Assembly: GCA_029058705.1 (NCBI GenBank) | Contig: JAIDXA010000334.1 | Coordinates: 1 to 17,613 of the forward strand | Source: Paramuribaculum sp. | GTDB lineage: Bacteria > Bacteroidota > Bacteroidia > Bacteroidales > Muribaculaceae | DNA length: 17,613 bases | Reading direction: 5' to 3' | Part shown: piece after piece, positions 1 to 8,229 of the stretch | Layout: every line of letters starts with the position of its first letter | Numbering within the stretch: position 1 is the first letter of the stretch | Notes under the pieces: model-generated | Seen by the model: only the letters and a program-made list of their open reading frames with translations | Databases searched by the model: none | Told to the model about the DNA's origin: nothing | Position numbers and translations under genes: made by a program

Positions 1-20
1 GTTTAAATTCAAACACTCTC

Positions 21-542
21 TTACCAGTTGCCTAATGTCGCATTGAAAATAAGCTGCACGAGCTCTTCAGAAATCTCCTGGCAAAGCTGATCCTGGACAT
101 CAGTCAGCATCTGGGAACTGTCAAAGTCACGATAGGCGGTGAAAGTCTGGTCTATATCCTTTCCTTCGGCCTTGTTGTCGGTATATTTGACCCTGACTCC
201 GATTGTCAGACGGGTTTTGGAGGCATATGCGTCTTCGGTGACTGCCTGCGGCGTGAGATAATACTGGGTTATCTCGCCCTCTATATTGAGATCCGACGAG
301 CCGTCAACGGTCTGAAGACGCGTATTGCGGGTGATGTAATTGAGCAGTTCATTCTCGAAAGTCTGCTCCAGCGGAGGATAGACAAGCGCCGCACGGATCG
401 GGAAATTGGACACCCGCACCGTCTTGTAGACATTATAGTCGATCGGAGCGCCATTGAGTGTAAAGCTCGGTATACACGCGGTGATCCCGGCCAAAATTGT
501 CAGCACCGCCGCCACCAGCAATATTCCGTTTCTGATTTTCAT
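21..542 (-). CDS. lptE: LptE-family outer-membrane LPS assembly lipoprotein
   Basis: A 173-residue lipoprotein that resembles the Bacteroidota form of LptE, the partner of LptD in the outer-membrane complex that places lipopolysaccharide on the cell surface. Seen: a basic start, a hydrophobic stretch at residues 5-20 and a good lipobox (I-T-A-C, lipidated Cys23). The mature part has the family pattern of a short beta region opening with a PSFTLNGAPIDY-like stretch, then RAALVYPPLEQTFENELL, then an ITQYYLTPQAV strand. The length is normal for the family. It lies 28 bases downstream of the small gene at 571-906 and is probably cotranscribed with it. The identification rests on overall resemblance, since LptE is poorly conserved between phyla. 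The gene is complete, with its stop 20 bases from the window edge. Confidence 0.85.
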   Translation of the reverse strand: MKIRNGILLVAAVLTILAGITACIPSFTLNGAPIDYNVYKTVRVSNFPIRAALVYPPLEQTFENELLNYITRNTRLQTVDGSSDLNIEGEITQYYLTPQAVTEDAYASKTRLTIGVRVKYTDNKAEGKDIDQTFTAYRDFDSSQMLTDVQDQLCQEISEELVQLIFNATLGNW

Positions 543-570
543 TCTGACAAACAGATTGTTAACATTTATC

Positions 571-906
571 TTAGAGAGTGATGCGTCGCGTTGTCGAATT
601 GATCTTCAACAGGTAGATGCCACGGCCTCCGAGACGCAGACGGTAGACTCCGGCGCCAAGCGTTTCCTGAACGACAGGCTGTCCGAGAATCGTAAAAAGC
701 CTGACAGTAGAGCGCTGGCGCAATTCAAGGTAAAGACAACCCTCCCTGACAACCGCCGTAAATTCATCGGCCTGAGCGATCTGATCCGAAGTCGACGACG
801 GAATCCTGTCGACTGACTCCCACGAACGGACCGCAGCCACCGACGAAAGAGCAGTCAGCAGCAGAACCGCAACAGTAAAAACCCGACGCAGTGCCTTTTT
901 ATACAT
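571..906 (-). CDS. Small secreted protein resembling a stand-alone T9SS C-terminal domain
   Basis: A 111-residue protein with a clear signal peptide: basic MYKKALRRV, then a hydrophobic core ending in SSVAA around residue 25. The last 45 or so residues (VRLFTILGQPVV, GAGVYRLRL, GIYLLKI) have the pattern of the beta-rich C-terminal sorting domain of the type 9 secretion system, in which a 'G-x-Y-x-l-x-l' strand is followed by 'G-I/V-Y-l-l-k'. There is almost no cargo in front of it, so it is either a minimal secreted protein or a domain remnant reused in the periplasm. An ATG at 942 is also in frame, but the promoter at 913-943 lies between it and the ATG at 906, so I chose 906. It probably shares a transcript with lptE. 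The function is unknown. Confidence 0.65.
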   Translation of the reverse strand: MYKKALRRVFTVAVLLLTALSSVAAVRSWESVDRIPSSTSDQIAQADEFTAVVREGCLYLELRQRSTVRLFTILGQPVVQETLGAGVYRLRLGGRGIYLLKINSTTRRITL

Positions 907-912
907 AATTTG

Positions 913-943
913 CAAAATTAATGCTTTTTCCCCAATGAGCAAA
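913..943 (-). promoter_or_regulatory. Bacteroidota-type promoter for the 571-906 gene and lptE
   Basis: On the minus strand, TTTG (complement of 940-943) and TAATTTTG (complement of 913-920) are separated by exactly 19 bases. This matches the -33 TTTG / -7 TAnnTTTG consensus of the Bacteroidota housekeeping sigma factor. The expected start of transcription falls only a few bases before the ATG at 906, so the message may be nearly leaderless. Confidence 0.6.
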
Positions 944-958
944 AAGCTGCCGGCTTAT

Positions 959-1038
959 TATCTTTGCCTGGAAGCGTGCCTGAATGCGTCAAAACTTGAA
1001 TTTGGCCTGCGTATGGAGGGCAACGCATAGTAATTTTG
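959..1038 (+). promoter_or_regulatory. Possible promoter elements for the 1061 gene
   Basis: Two TAnnTTTG matches lie on the plus strand: TATCTTTG at 959-966 and TAATTTTG at 1031-1038. The second would give an mRNA leader of about 18 bases. Neither has a TTTG at the usual 19-21 base distance (the nearest, at 1001-1004, is 26 bases from the second box), so the exact promoter is uncertain. Confidence 0.3.
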
Positions 1039-1060
1039 CCGAAAACAAACAACCGCATTC

Positions 1061-3541
1061 ATGAATTCAACCTCTATCTTCCGTTTTCCTCTCCGGTCCA
1101 TTTCGGCCGAAGGACACACTGTCAACTGCCATAACCTCCAGGAATCACCGGCCGCCACCGACGGAATTTCAGGTCTTGTTCCTGTCGGTGACCTCGAAAC
1201 AGCCATCGACCGCGAACTGAAACCGATGGCCGCGCTGACACTTCCGTCCGGAGTCCGATGCACCCTCCTGCGCAGCCCCGACGGAGTTGCTCCCGCCGCA
1301 TTGTACGTGCTTGCCGAATCCGGCCTGACCGCAATCGGCGAAGGATTGCCGGAACCGCTATGCGCCGTTGCCGACGGCGAGGGGTGGCTCGTCATGACAA
1401 CCGCCGGACGTCTGCTGGTAGAAGCCGCCGACACGGCAGGCGAACAATGGAACATACGGAATCCGGGGACGCGGCCACCCGACATCAGGCTTTCAGCTGT
1501 GGCTGCCGGAGATCTTTCAGGACAGACTCCCGCCCTGACAATCAAAGACATTGACCTTTCCCGCGACACTCCATCCATTCCCGATTCCGGACTGAAATCC
1601 CTGTCCGGCTCACTGGTTGCCCTCTATGGATCACTTTGCGACAGAGCCGCAGCCAGCAAGGCGTGGATCCAACCCGTCATCGCCCGCTATCGGCTGCTCG
1701 ATTCGATGGGAAACGCCATCTTCTCATCCGAACCGGCAATCATGTCCGTCAACGGGTGGCAATGCTGCGGCCTCCTGACAGCCGAATGCACCAGATCGTC
1801 AGAAAACAGCCTTTCCGTGCCGCCGATGACCCTTCAGGCTTCGATGTTCACCATTTCGATGTCAATTGTCTCGCTTGGCTCCTACGCCATTGCGGCCGAT
1901 TCGGTCGAATTACTCCTGACTCCCCAGTTCCATCCGACCGACACCGAAGCCATCCTTCCCTATCGGATCACGCGACCCGCATCCCCGACTCCGGCTCTGA
2001 CAACCGCTCTTCCCGGAGCAACAGCCTTCCTTGCCGACAACTCAGCGGCCCGCTCCCGCGATCTGCTTCGCCTGACAGCTCGATTCGACAAAGCCGCCTT
2101 CAGGGCAGCGGCCTTCTCGACCGCCGTTCCGGCAACACACTCCATTGGAAACGACCGGCAATTTCCGTCAGCCACCGAATCGGCAATGATCCGGCGTGCA
2201 TTGGCCATAACGGTAAATGCCGCATCGACAACCTCCATCCCATCGACGCTACAGGCAATCTCTCCACCCCACAGCTTCATAGCCCGGGCGGCAGCCACTG
2301 CCGGCGATGCAGTCATGTGGTCCGACATCACCATTCTCCCCGGACCGGCTTCACATCCGTGCTGTCCGCAGACAGCCGGCAGCGAAGAAACGGAATGGAC
2401 CGGCAACCTGCGCGTGACAATGGCCGACGGAACATCCGTCGACTCGCTGATAGGCTACCCTATGCCCATGCCGGCCGGACTGCCTCCGCTTGTCAGCTAC
2501 CCCGACCCGAAAGCTGTTCGTCTGGACTTGTGGGTCAACAATATCGACACATCCACAATCCATCATGCCGCAGTCGGTCTGGCCACATCAGAAGATGGTA
2601 TCCGTGCCATAGCCATCAATCCCTCGCTTCAGCCGACACCGACCACACCATGGACCGGCACCGGCTTTCCGGAAGCGCCGGCCTCCGGCACTGCTGCCGG
2701 TCTGAGATTCCCCGGCGCCCTCGTTTCCGCCCGTGCCGAAGCTCCCGGTCATCCGCTCGGCGCATTGATTCTCACGCCGACACCGGTAACTGCAATCTTC
2801 CCCTCGGTCAAATCGCAATCGTCGTGGGATTTCACCCGGGCTCATTTCCACGCGCTCTCTCCCGCCGGAATCTTTTCCATTGGAATCTCTGCCGACCGCC
2901 GGAAAATCGCTTCGTCGTTGACAGATCCGCGTGGCGTCAGCTCGCGGGATGCCACGGCATTCACCCCGTCAGGCATCGCGGCTCTGACCGACAGCCTGCA
3001 GCTGCTGCTGATACGGGGCTCCCGCACTGCAACGCTCCTCGACTCCATATCGGCACATTCGGTCGGATGGGAATCCAGAGGCAACCGCCTGTGGCTCGGC
3101 TCTCCGTCAGGGCTATGCGTCATCAGCCTTGACACACTGCGAAGCCACACGCGCTCATATCCCGCCCCAGGATGCCGCATCTGTTCCCTCGGTCCTGAAC
3201 TATGGATCGCCTCTGCCGAAAAACTTGCCGTGGCAGGTGTGCGGCCTGCGTCATCGACCAGCGTGAAATGGAGCGCCCGCATACCCGTCGGGAAACCTCG
3301 CCGTTTCCGCCACGCATGTTTCGTCATGGCTGCAAGCCGGTTTTACGGCACAATCCGGATCCGCACCGATTCGGGTGCGGGTTCCGGTCAGTCATTCCCC
3401 CTGCTCTCGCTGACTGTCAGCGGCGAGATCAACGCGCCCGTCATTGCCCGCATGGCGGCAACGCCCCGAAACTTCATGACAATCGACATCGAAGCCGACG
3501 TCTCGCCCGATTTCATCCTATCCGAAATAACCCTCTCCTGA
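1061..3541 (+). CDS. Large uncharacterised protein, operon partner of a terminase
   Basis: An 826-residue protein that I do not recognise. It has no signal peptide at the annotated ATG (MNSTSIFRF) and no obvious membrane segment, and it is rich in Ala, Pro, Ser and Thr. Short beta-strand-like stretches recur throughout. Residues of roughly 640-780 contain WLGSPSGLCVISL and LWIASAEKLAVAG, which look like propeller blades, so a beta-propeller or tail/adsorption-type beta structure is possible. The gene ends 17 bases before the terminase ATG, so the two are almost certainly cotranscribed. That pairing suggests a phage-derived origin, but no portal, capsid or tail motif could be named. The frame is open throughout, with the codon use of its G+C-rich neighbours, and long antisense reading frames over it are shadows. 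The open frame is secure; the function is not. Confidence 0.7.
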   Translation: MNSTSIFRFPLRSISAEGHTVNCHNLQESPAATDGISGLVPVGDLETAIDRELKPMAALTLPSGVRCTLLRSPDGVAPAALYVLAESGLTAIGEGLPEPLCAVADGEGWLVMTTAGRLLVEAADTAGEQWNIRNPGTRPPDIRLSAVAAGDLSGQTPALTIKDIDLSRDTPSIPDSGLKSLSGSLVALYGSLCDRAAASKAWIQPVIARYRLLDSMGNAIFSSEPAIMSVNGWQCCGLLTAECTRSSENSLSVPPMTLQASMFTISMSIVSLGSYAIAADSVELLLTPQFHPTDTEAILPYRITRPASPTPALTTALPGATAFLADNSAARSRDLLRLTARFDKAAFRAAAFSTAVPATHSIGNDRQFPSATESAMIRRALAITVNAASTTSIPSTLQAISPPHSFIARAAATAGDAVMWSDITILPGPASHPCCPQTAGSEETEWTGNLRVTMADGTSVDSLIGYPMPMPAGLPPLVSYPDPKAVRLDLWVNNIDTSTIHHAAVGLATSEDGIRAIAINPSLQPTPTTPWTGTGFPEAPASGTAAGLRFPGALVSARAEAPGHPLGALILTPTPVTAIFPSVKSQSSWDFTRAHFHALSPAGIFSIGISADRRKIASSLTDPRGVSSRDATAFTPSGIAALTDSLQLLLIRGSRTATLLDSISAHSVGWESRGNRLWLGSPSGLCVISLDTLRSHTRSYPAPGCRICSLGPELWIASAEKLAVAGVRPASSTSVKWSARIPVGKPRRFRHACFVMAASRFYGTIRIRTDSGAGSGQSFPLLSLTVSGEINAPVIARMAATPRNFMTIDIEADVSPDFILSEITLS

Positions 3542-3558
3542 TCCCCCCAGACCGCAAT

Positions 3559-5445
3559 ATGAACAGAATCCAGGCTATCCTCGCCGAAAACGCCCTTCGG
3601 AACAAAAGGCTCGCCGTTGCCTACGACCCGCTGACCGGACGCGGGGCAACCGGCCGACGAATCGCCGTCAGAATCGAATGGGAAGACTCCGAAGTCTGCC
3701 TTCCGGCCACCATGGTACATTCCCCCGGCTTCTCCAGGCTGCGCAATGCGGCCGACTACATGCGGCTGCGGTTCCGTCACGATTTCGAATACTGGTGTGC
3801 GGTATGTGTAAATGTGCGCCACAAAAAATCAGGCCGTATCGCGCCACTGATCCTCAACGCCCCCCAGCGAAGAGTCCTGAAGATGCTTGAGGAAGACCGC
3901 CTCGCCTCGCGCCCTATCCGCATGATCCTGCTGAAAGCGCGCCAGTGGGGTGGATCGACGCTGATACAGATATATATGGCGTGGATCCAGTGGGTCCACC
4001 GCGAGAACTGGCACAGCCTGATCTCGGCCCACGTCAGAAACACAGCCGCCACGCTGCGCCAGCTCTATTCGACAACGCTGGCCAATTACCCGCCCGACAT
4101 GTGGGACTCCGGGGAGAAACCGAAGTTCAAGCCGATGACCGACGCGCCAAACACACGGATCATCGCCGGACGCGGATGCTGCGTCACAATCTCGTCGAGC
4201 TTCAGTCCCGACAGCATCCGCGGCCTCGACCTCTCGATGGCCCACCTGACGGAAGTCGCCTTCTGGCAGGATTCGGAATGCATATCTCCGGCAGACCTTA
4301 TGCGGAGCATCTGCGGAACGATTCCGCTCGAACCGTTCTCGCTTATCGTGCTCGAGTCGACTGCCAACGGGATCGGAAACTTCTTCCACAACGAATGGGT
4401 CCGCGCTTCCGACGGGCAGTCGGCCTACCGCCCGGTTTTCGTCCCGTGGCACGAAATAGAACTCTACCGTCTGCCGCTTGCCGACCCGGCGAAATTCGCC
4501 GCTTCCATGTCCACCCACGAAATGGAGCTGTGGAATCGCGGACTGACTCTCGAGATGATCAACTGGTACCGCTCCAAACTGACCGAGCTGGGCGACCTGC
4601 CGCTGATGCAGGCCGAATATCCCACCGATGCCGACGAAGCCTTTGTCAGCTCGCTTTCCGATGTGTTCAGCAGGACTGCCCTCGAGTCGCTGCGCAAGGG
4701 TTGTTCCGTCGAGCCAGTGACAGGCGAGCTCTCCGGCAGCGGGACTGCCGGGTCCGAAGCGCTCGCAGACCTGCGATTCACGCCTGATCCGACCGGAGAA
4801 TTGAAAGTATGGAAACATCCCGCCCAATCGCCGTTCCACAACCGCTATGTGGTCGCTGTCGACATCGGAGGCCGGTCGCGCAACAGCGACTGGTCTGTGA
4901 TTGCCGTCCTCGACCGCGCCCCGGGCAACGGACAGAATCCTGAAATTGTGGCCCAGTGGCGGGGACATTGCGACCACGACATTCTCGGCTGGAAAGCCGC
5001 CGCCATAGCCCGATGGTATGGCAACGCCCTGCTCGTCATCGAAAGCAACTCGCTCGAAGCCGCCTCGTCAGGAGCCTCCGGATTCATTCTCGAAGAACTG
5101 AACGCAGCCTACAGCAACCTCTACGTCAGAACCGTGCGCACCAATGCCCTCCGCCCCGACTCGTTCGACTCAAAGGTCGGGTTTCACACCAACCGCCACA
5201 CCAAAGCCCTTATCATCACCCGACTGATCGCGATGGTACGCGAAGGAGGATATACTGAACGCGACCCGCAGGCACTTGCCGAAATGGCTGTCTACCGGCA
5301 ACTGCCAAACGGCAACTATGCAGCCAAAGAAGGATTCAACGACGACATCCTGATGACCCGCGCAATGGCTCTTTACGTCAGCTCCGCCATCCCTCTTCCA
5401 CGGTCGATCGACGCATCGGAACTCCTTGCCATGCCCTGCTGGTGA
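3559..5445 (+). CDS. Phage-type terminase large subunit (packaging ATPase-nuclease), orphan
   Basis: A 628-residue protein with both halves of a large terminase, the motor that cuts and pumps DNA into phage heads. ATPase half: Walker A-like KARQWGGST at 126-134; Walker B/catalytic segment around 223-236 with HLTEVAFW (Glu232); coupling motif LESTANG at 265-271. RNase H-like nuclease half: VAVDIGG (Asp435), VIESN (Glu495) and FNDD (Asp595/596), the usual acidic triad. Nothing is missing, so it may be active. I start it at the ATG at 3559 (MNRIQAIL); the frame is open further upstream, but that part overlaps the preceding gene and reads as noise. Unusually, no other packaging or head gene is next to it, and it sits between an unknown protein and a cell-surface lipoprotein in a stable-looking chromosomal run. 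It could be a domesticated or relic phage gene. Confidence 0.85.
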   Translation: MNRIQAILAENALRNKRLAVAYDPLTGRGATGRRIAVRIEWEDSEVCLPATMVHSPGFSRLRNAADYMRLRFRHDFEYWCAVCVNVRHKKSGRIAPLILNAPQRRVLKMLEEDRLASRPIRMILLKARQWGGSTLIQIYMAWIQWVHRENWHSLISAHVRNTAATLRQLYSTTLANYPPDMWDSGEKPKFKPMTDAPNTRIIAGRGCCVTISSSFSPDSIRGLDLSMAHLTEVAFWQDSECISPADLMRSICGTIPLEPFSLIVLESTANGIGNFFHNEWVRASDGQSAYRPVFVPWHEIELYRLPLADPAKFAASMSTHEMELWNRGLTLEMINWYRSKLTELGDLPLMQAEYPTDADEAFVSSLSDVFSRTALESLRKGCSVEPVTGELSGSGTAGSEALADLRFTPDPTGELKVWKHPAQSPFHNRYVVAVDIGGRSRNSDWSVIAVLDRAPGNGQNPEIVAQWRGHCDHDILGWKAAAIARWYGNALLVIESNSLEAASSGASGFILEELNAAYSNLYVRTVRTNALRPDSFDSKVGFHTNRHTKALIITRLIAMVREGGYTERDPQALAEMAVYRQLPNGNYAAKEGFNDDILMTRAMALYVSSAIPLPRSIDASELLAMPCW

Positions 5446-5489
5446 CACTACCGCCACAATAACACGGATTTTCCAGCGTTATCATTTTA

Positions 5490-6920
5490 ATGATACGTTT
5501 CTCTCTGTCCAGCTTCTTCCGGGCGGCCCTTCTGTTGACGGGCCTCGCCATTCTGTGCGTCTCCCAGTCATGTATCGAGGACGACATAACGACATCTCCG
5601 GCCGACCAGCCGGAATTCTCGACCGACACCCTGAAAATGGGAGCAATGTTCACAGATGTCGACAACCCCACATTCTCGTTCCGTGTCTACAACCGCCACG
5701 ACAAGGTGATAAACATCTCCTCGATCCGGTTCAGGTCGGAAAACTCCGTATTCCGCATGAACGTCGACGGACTTGCCGGAAAATCGTTCAACAATATCGA
5801 AATACGGCCCAACGACTCGATCTATGTGTTTGTCGCCGCCACACTCCCTCCGAACGGCAACTTCAAGCCTACCCTGACAAGCGACGTCATCGAATTCACA
5901 ACCAACGGAGTCACCCGCGAAGTCGTCGTCACGGCAGAAGGCACTGACGTCGAACGGCTCTATGCACATACAATCTCGGCCGACACACGATGGGAAGCAG
6001 ACCGCCCGCGCCAGATATTCGATTCGCTCATCGTGGCTCCGGGCGCAACCCTGACCATCGACCCCGGAACACGGCTCTATTTCCACGACGGAGCATACAT
6101 GAACGTACACGGAACTCTCATCACGCAAGGAGAACCGGGACGTCCGGTAGAATTCACCGGCGACCGCACCGGAAACGTGGTGACCGACATATCCTTCGAC
6201 CTAATGTCGCGACAGTGGGAAGGACTCTATTTCTCATCGACCGCCCGCAACTGCCGGATGGAATACACTGAAGTGCGCAACACCTGGACAGGCCTGACCG
6301 TCGACTCGACAGGAACCACATCCGATCCGGTCCTCACCCTTGCCAACTGCCGCCTGCGCAATGCCGCCTACAACGTGCTCAACGCCTCACACACCACCAT
6401 CCACGCCTACGCGACCGAATTTGCCGAGGCCGGCTATGGAGCCGTGAGCCTGACAGGCGGCGACTACCGCTTCATCGGCTGCACATTCTCGAACTACTAT
6501 CTTTTCTCCGCCATCATGGGACCGCTGCTGCGGCTCTCCCACGTGACGCCGCCCGACTCCGACGAGGCCACCGATGCCGGCGCTCCGCTGCTCAGAGCCG
6601 AAATCGTCAACTGCATCCTCTACGGATCGGGGTCGGAAATGCAGCCGGGCGACCTGACCGGCACTCAAGTGACGGTAACCCGGTGCCTGCTGCGCAGCAA
6701 CGGCGAAAACGACGACCACTTCATCGACTGTTTCTGGGATCAGGATCCCCTGTTCCTGACAGTCCGCAACGATTATATATTCGACTACCGGATCCAACCC
6801 GAATCGCCGGCCGTCGGGCAGGCCCTTCCGGGCTTCGAACCACTCTGCGGCGACCGCGACTTCTACGGCGCTCCCCGCACCTCCGGCTCTCTCGGAGCTT
6901 ATGAACCGTTCCAGCCATAA
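5490..6920 (+). CDS. Right-handed beta-helix lipoprotein, probably surface-exposed
   Basis: A 476-residue lipoprotein. The signal segment at residues 8-27 ends in S-Q-S-C, with lipidated Cys28 followed at once by I-E-D-D. Acidic residues there match the lipoprotein export signal that sends Bacteroidota lipoproteins to the outer face of the outer membrane. Residues of about 40-150 look like an immunoglobulin-like, choice-of-anchor type domain (FSFRVYNRHDKVINISSIRF). From about 165 to the end there are parallel beta-helix rungs (PGTRLYFHDGAYMNVHGTL, CRMEYTEVRNTWTGL, NCRLRNAAYNVLNAS, GCTFSNYYLF, VNCILYGSGS), closing with the frequent GSLGAYE ending. Such proteins often bind or cleave polysaccharide, but no catalytic residues were identified. 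The start lies 44 bases after the terminase stop, probably in the same transcript. Confidence 0.8.
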   Translation: MIRFSLSSFFRAALLLTGLAILCVSQSCIEDDITTSPADQPEFSTDTLKMGAMFTDVDNPTFSFRVYNRHDKVINISSIRFRSENSVFRMNVDGLAGKSFNNIEIRPNDSIYVFVAATLPPNGNFKPTLTSDVIEFTTNGVTREVVVTAEGTDVERLYAHTISADTRWEADRPRQIFDSLIVAPGATLTIDPGTRLYFHDGAYMNVHGTLITQGEPGRPVEFTGDRTGNVVTDISFDLMSRQWEGLYFSSTARNCRMEYTEVRNTWTGLTVDSTGTTSDPVLTLANCRLRNAAYNVLNASHTTIHAYATEFAEAGYGAVSLTGGDYRFIGCTFSNYYLFSAIMGPLLRLSHVTPPDSDEATDAGAPLLRAEIVNCILYGSGSEMQPGDLTGTQVTVTRCLLRSNGENDDHFIDCFWDQDPLFLTVRNDYIFDYRIQPESPAVGQALPGFEPLCGDRDFYGAPRTSGSLGAYEPFQP

Positions 6921-6947
6921 CAAATCAATCAAAAATATTGCATACCA

Positions 6948-8054
6948 ATGGAAAAACTCTTCGACATTGCATCGCGCTTCGCGCTTGAAGGCACACCATC
7001 GACGATCAAGCCCCTCGGCAACGGACTGATAAACGACACTTATATTCTCCGTACAGCCGAAAACGACTGCCCCGACTATGTACTGCAGCGAATAAACCAC
7101 AACATCTTCACAGATGTAGAAGGTCTGCAACACAACATCACAGCCGTCACAAACCACCTCCGCAAACGCCTGCAGGCCCGAGGGGAAAAGGACATCACCC
7201 GCCGCGTGCTGACCTTCATCCCATTGAAAGCAGATGCCGGCAAGACATACTTCTTCGACGGAGAAAACTACTGGCGCATATCAATTTTCATTCCAGACGC
7301 ATTCACATTTGACACCGTCGACCCACACTACTCCGAAATGGCCGGCCGTGCCTTCGGAAATTTCCAGTCGGAACTTGTCGACCTGCCCGAAACCCTCACA
7401 GAAACCATCCCCGACTTCCACAACATGGAATTCCGTCTGCGGCAGCTCGGTGAAGCAATCGAAGCCGACGCCGCCGGACGTCTTGAAAGCGTACGTCCGA
7501 TAGTCGACGACCTGATGCGCCGCGCCGAAGAAATGACAGCCGCCGAACGGCTGCACCGCGAAGGACGGCTGCCAAAACGCGTCTGCCACTGCGACACGAA
7601 GGTCAACAACATGATGTTCGATTCCGAAGGCAATGTGCTGTGTGTCATAGATCTCGACACCGTCATGCCATCGTTCATATTCAGTGATTTCGGCGACTTC
7701 CTGCGCACCGCAGCCAACACCGAGGCCGAGGATTCTCCCGAATTAGACAAAATAGAGTTCCGTACGGAAATATTCGAAGCCTTCACCAAGGGCTATCTCG
7801 AAGTAGCCATGTCGTTTCTCACCCCGCTTGAGATCGAGATGCTCCCTTACGCCACAGCCCTCTTCCCCTACATGCAGGCCGTACGTTTCCTTACCGATTA
7901 CATCAACGGCGACACATATTACAAGACAGCCTATGCCGACCACAATCTCGTCCGCACCCGCAATCAGATCCGCCTGCTCGAGAGAATCGAAGCCGCAACC
8001 CCCCGAATGCGCTCGTTCATCAATGAGATAATCTCACAAAAAACCGTCGGATAA
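6948..8054 (+). CDS. APH-fold phosphotransferase, N-acetylhexosamine 1-kinase-like
   Basis: A 368-residue kinase of the aminoglycoside/choline phosphotransferase fold. Seen: an N-terminal nucleotide-binding lobe with GNGLINDTYIL at about 24-34, the catalytic loop HCDTKVNN (His214, Asp216, Asn221), and the metal-binding IDLDTVMP (Asp235, Asp237). The HCDTKxNN and DLDTVMP motifs and the length are those of N-acetylhexosamine 1-kinases, cytoplasmic enzymes that phosphorylate C1 of GlcNAc/GalNAc during host-glycan breakdown. An aminoglycoside-resistance role is unlikely. Substrate assignment is by family resemblance only. It follows the beta-helix lipoprotein by 27 bases, so both may serve glycan use. 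It ends before the secDF promoter. Confidence 0.75.
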   Translation: MEKLFDIASRFALEGTPSTIKPLGNGLINDTYILRTAENDCPDYVLQRINHNIFTDVEGLQHNITAVTNHLRKRLQARGEKDITRRVLTFIPLKADAGKTYFFDGENYWRISIFIPDAFTFDTVDPHYSEMAGRAFGNFQSELVDLPETLTETIPDFHNMEFRLRQLGEAIEADAAGRLESVRPIVDDLMRRAEEMTAAERLHREGRLPKRVCHCDTKVNNMMFDSEGNVLCVIDLDTVMPSFIFSDFGDFLRTAANTEAEDSPELDKIEFRTEIFEAFTKGYLEVAMSFLTPLEIEMLPYATALFPYMQAVRFLTDYINGDTYYKTAYADHNLVRTRNQIRLLERIEAATPRMRSFINEIISQKTVG

Positions 8055-8108
8055 TCAATTGACTGAATTTTCGCAGCCTATATTAGATATTTTTAAGAAG
8101 AAAAATCG

Positions 8109-8116
8109 TATATTTG
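8109..8116 (+). promoter_or_regulatory. -7 box of the secDF promoter
   Basis: TATATTTG matches the Bacteroidota -7 consensus TAnnTTTG and lies in an A/T-rich stretch about 115 bases before the secDF ATG. The -33 element is weak (TTAG at 8083-8086, spacing 22). The leader it would produce contains CTGAC (8146-8150) paired with GTCAG (8167-8171) followed by a T-rich stretch, a possible but weak regulatory hairpin. Confidence 0.5.
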
Positions 8117-8229
8117 CAAGCTGAAACCACGCATTAAACACAGTCCTGACTGGCTCAACCCGCTATGTCAGCTTTTGTTTTTGATTTAAAATCAAATTAT
8201 TAACCAATATTTTACCTATTTAAACTACA

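Noticed and set aside
958..3327. Several long frames antisense to or overlapping the 1061-3541 gene (for example 958-1578 minus, 1636-3132 plus, 1960-2406 minus)
   Set aside because: They are Arg-, Ser- and His-rich low-complexity translations typical of shadows in G+C-rich DNA, and the 1061-3541 frame is continuous with sensible spacing to the terminase.
3202..3558. Upstream extension of the terminase frame to 3202
   Set aside because: This part overlaps the preceding gene, reads as Arg/His-rich noise, and the ATG at 3559 gives a normal terminase N-terminus.
3559..5445. A prophage in the window
   Set aside because: Apart from the terminase there is no portal, capsid, tail, integrase or lysis gene, and the flanks are ordinary chromosomal genes.
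6948..8054. Aminoglycoside-resistance phosphotransferase
   Set aside because: The fold is shared, but the HCDTKVNN and IDLDTVMP motifs fit sugar 1-kinases better, and the context is not a resistance element.
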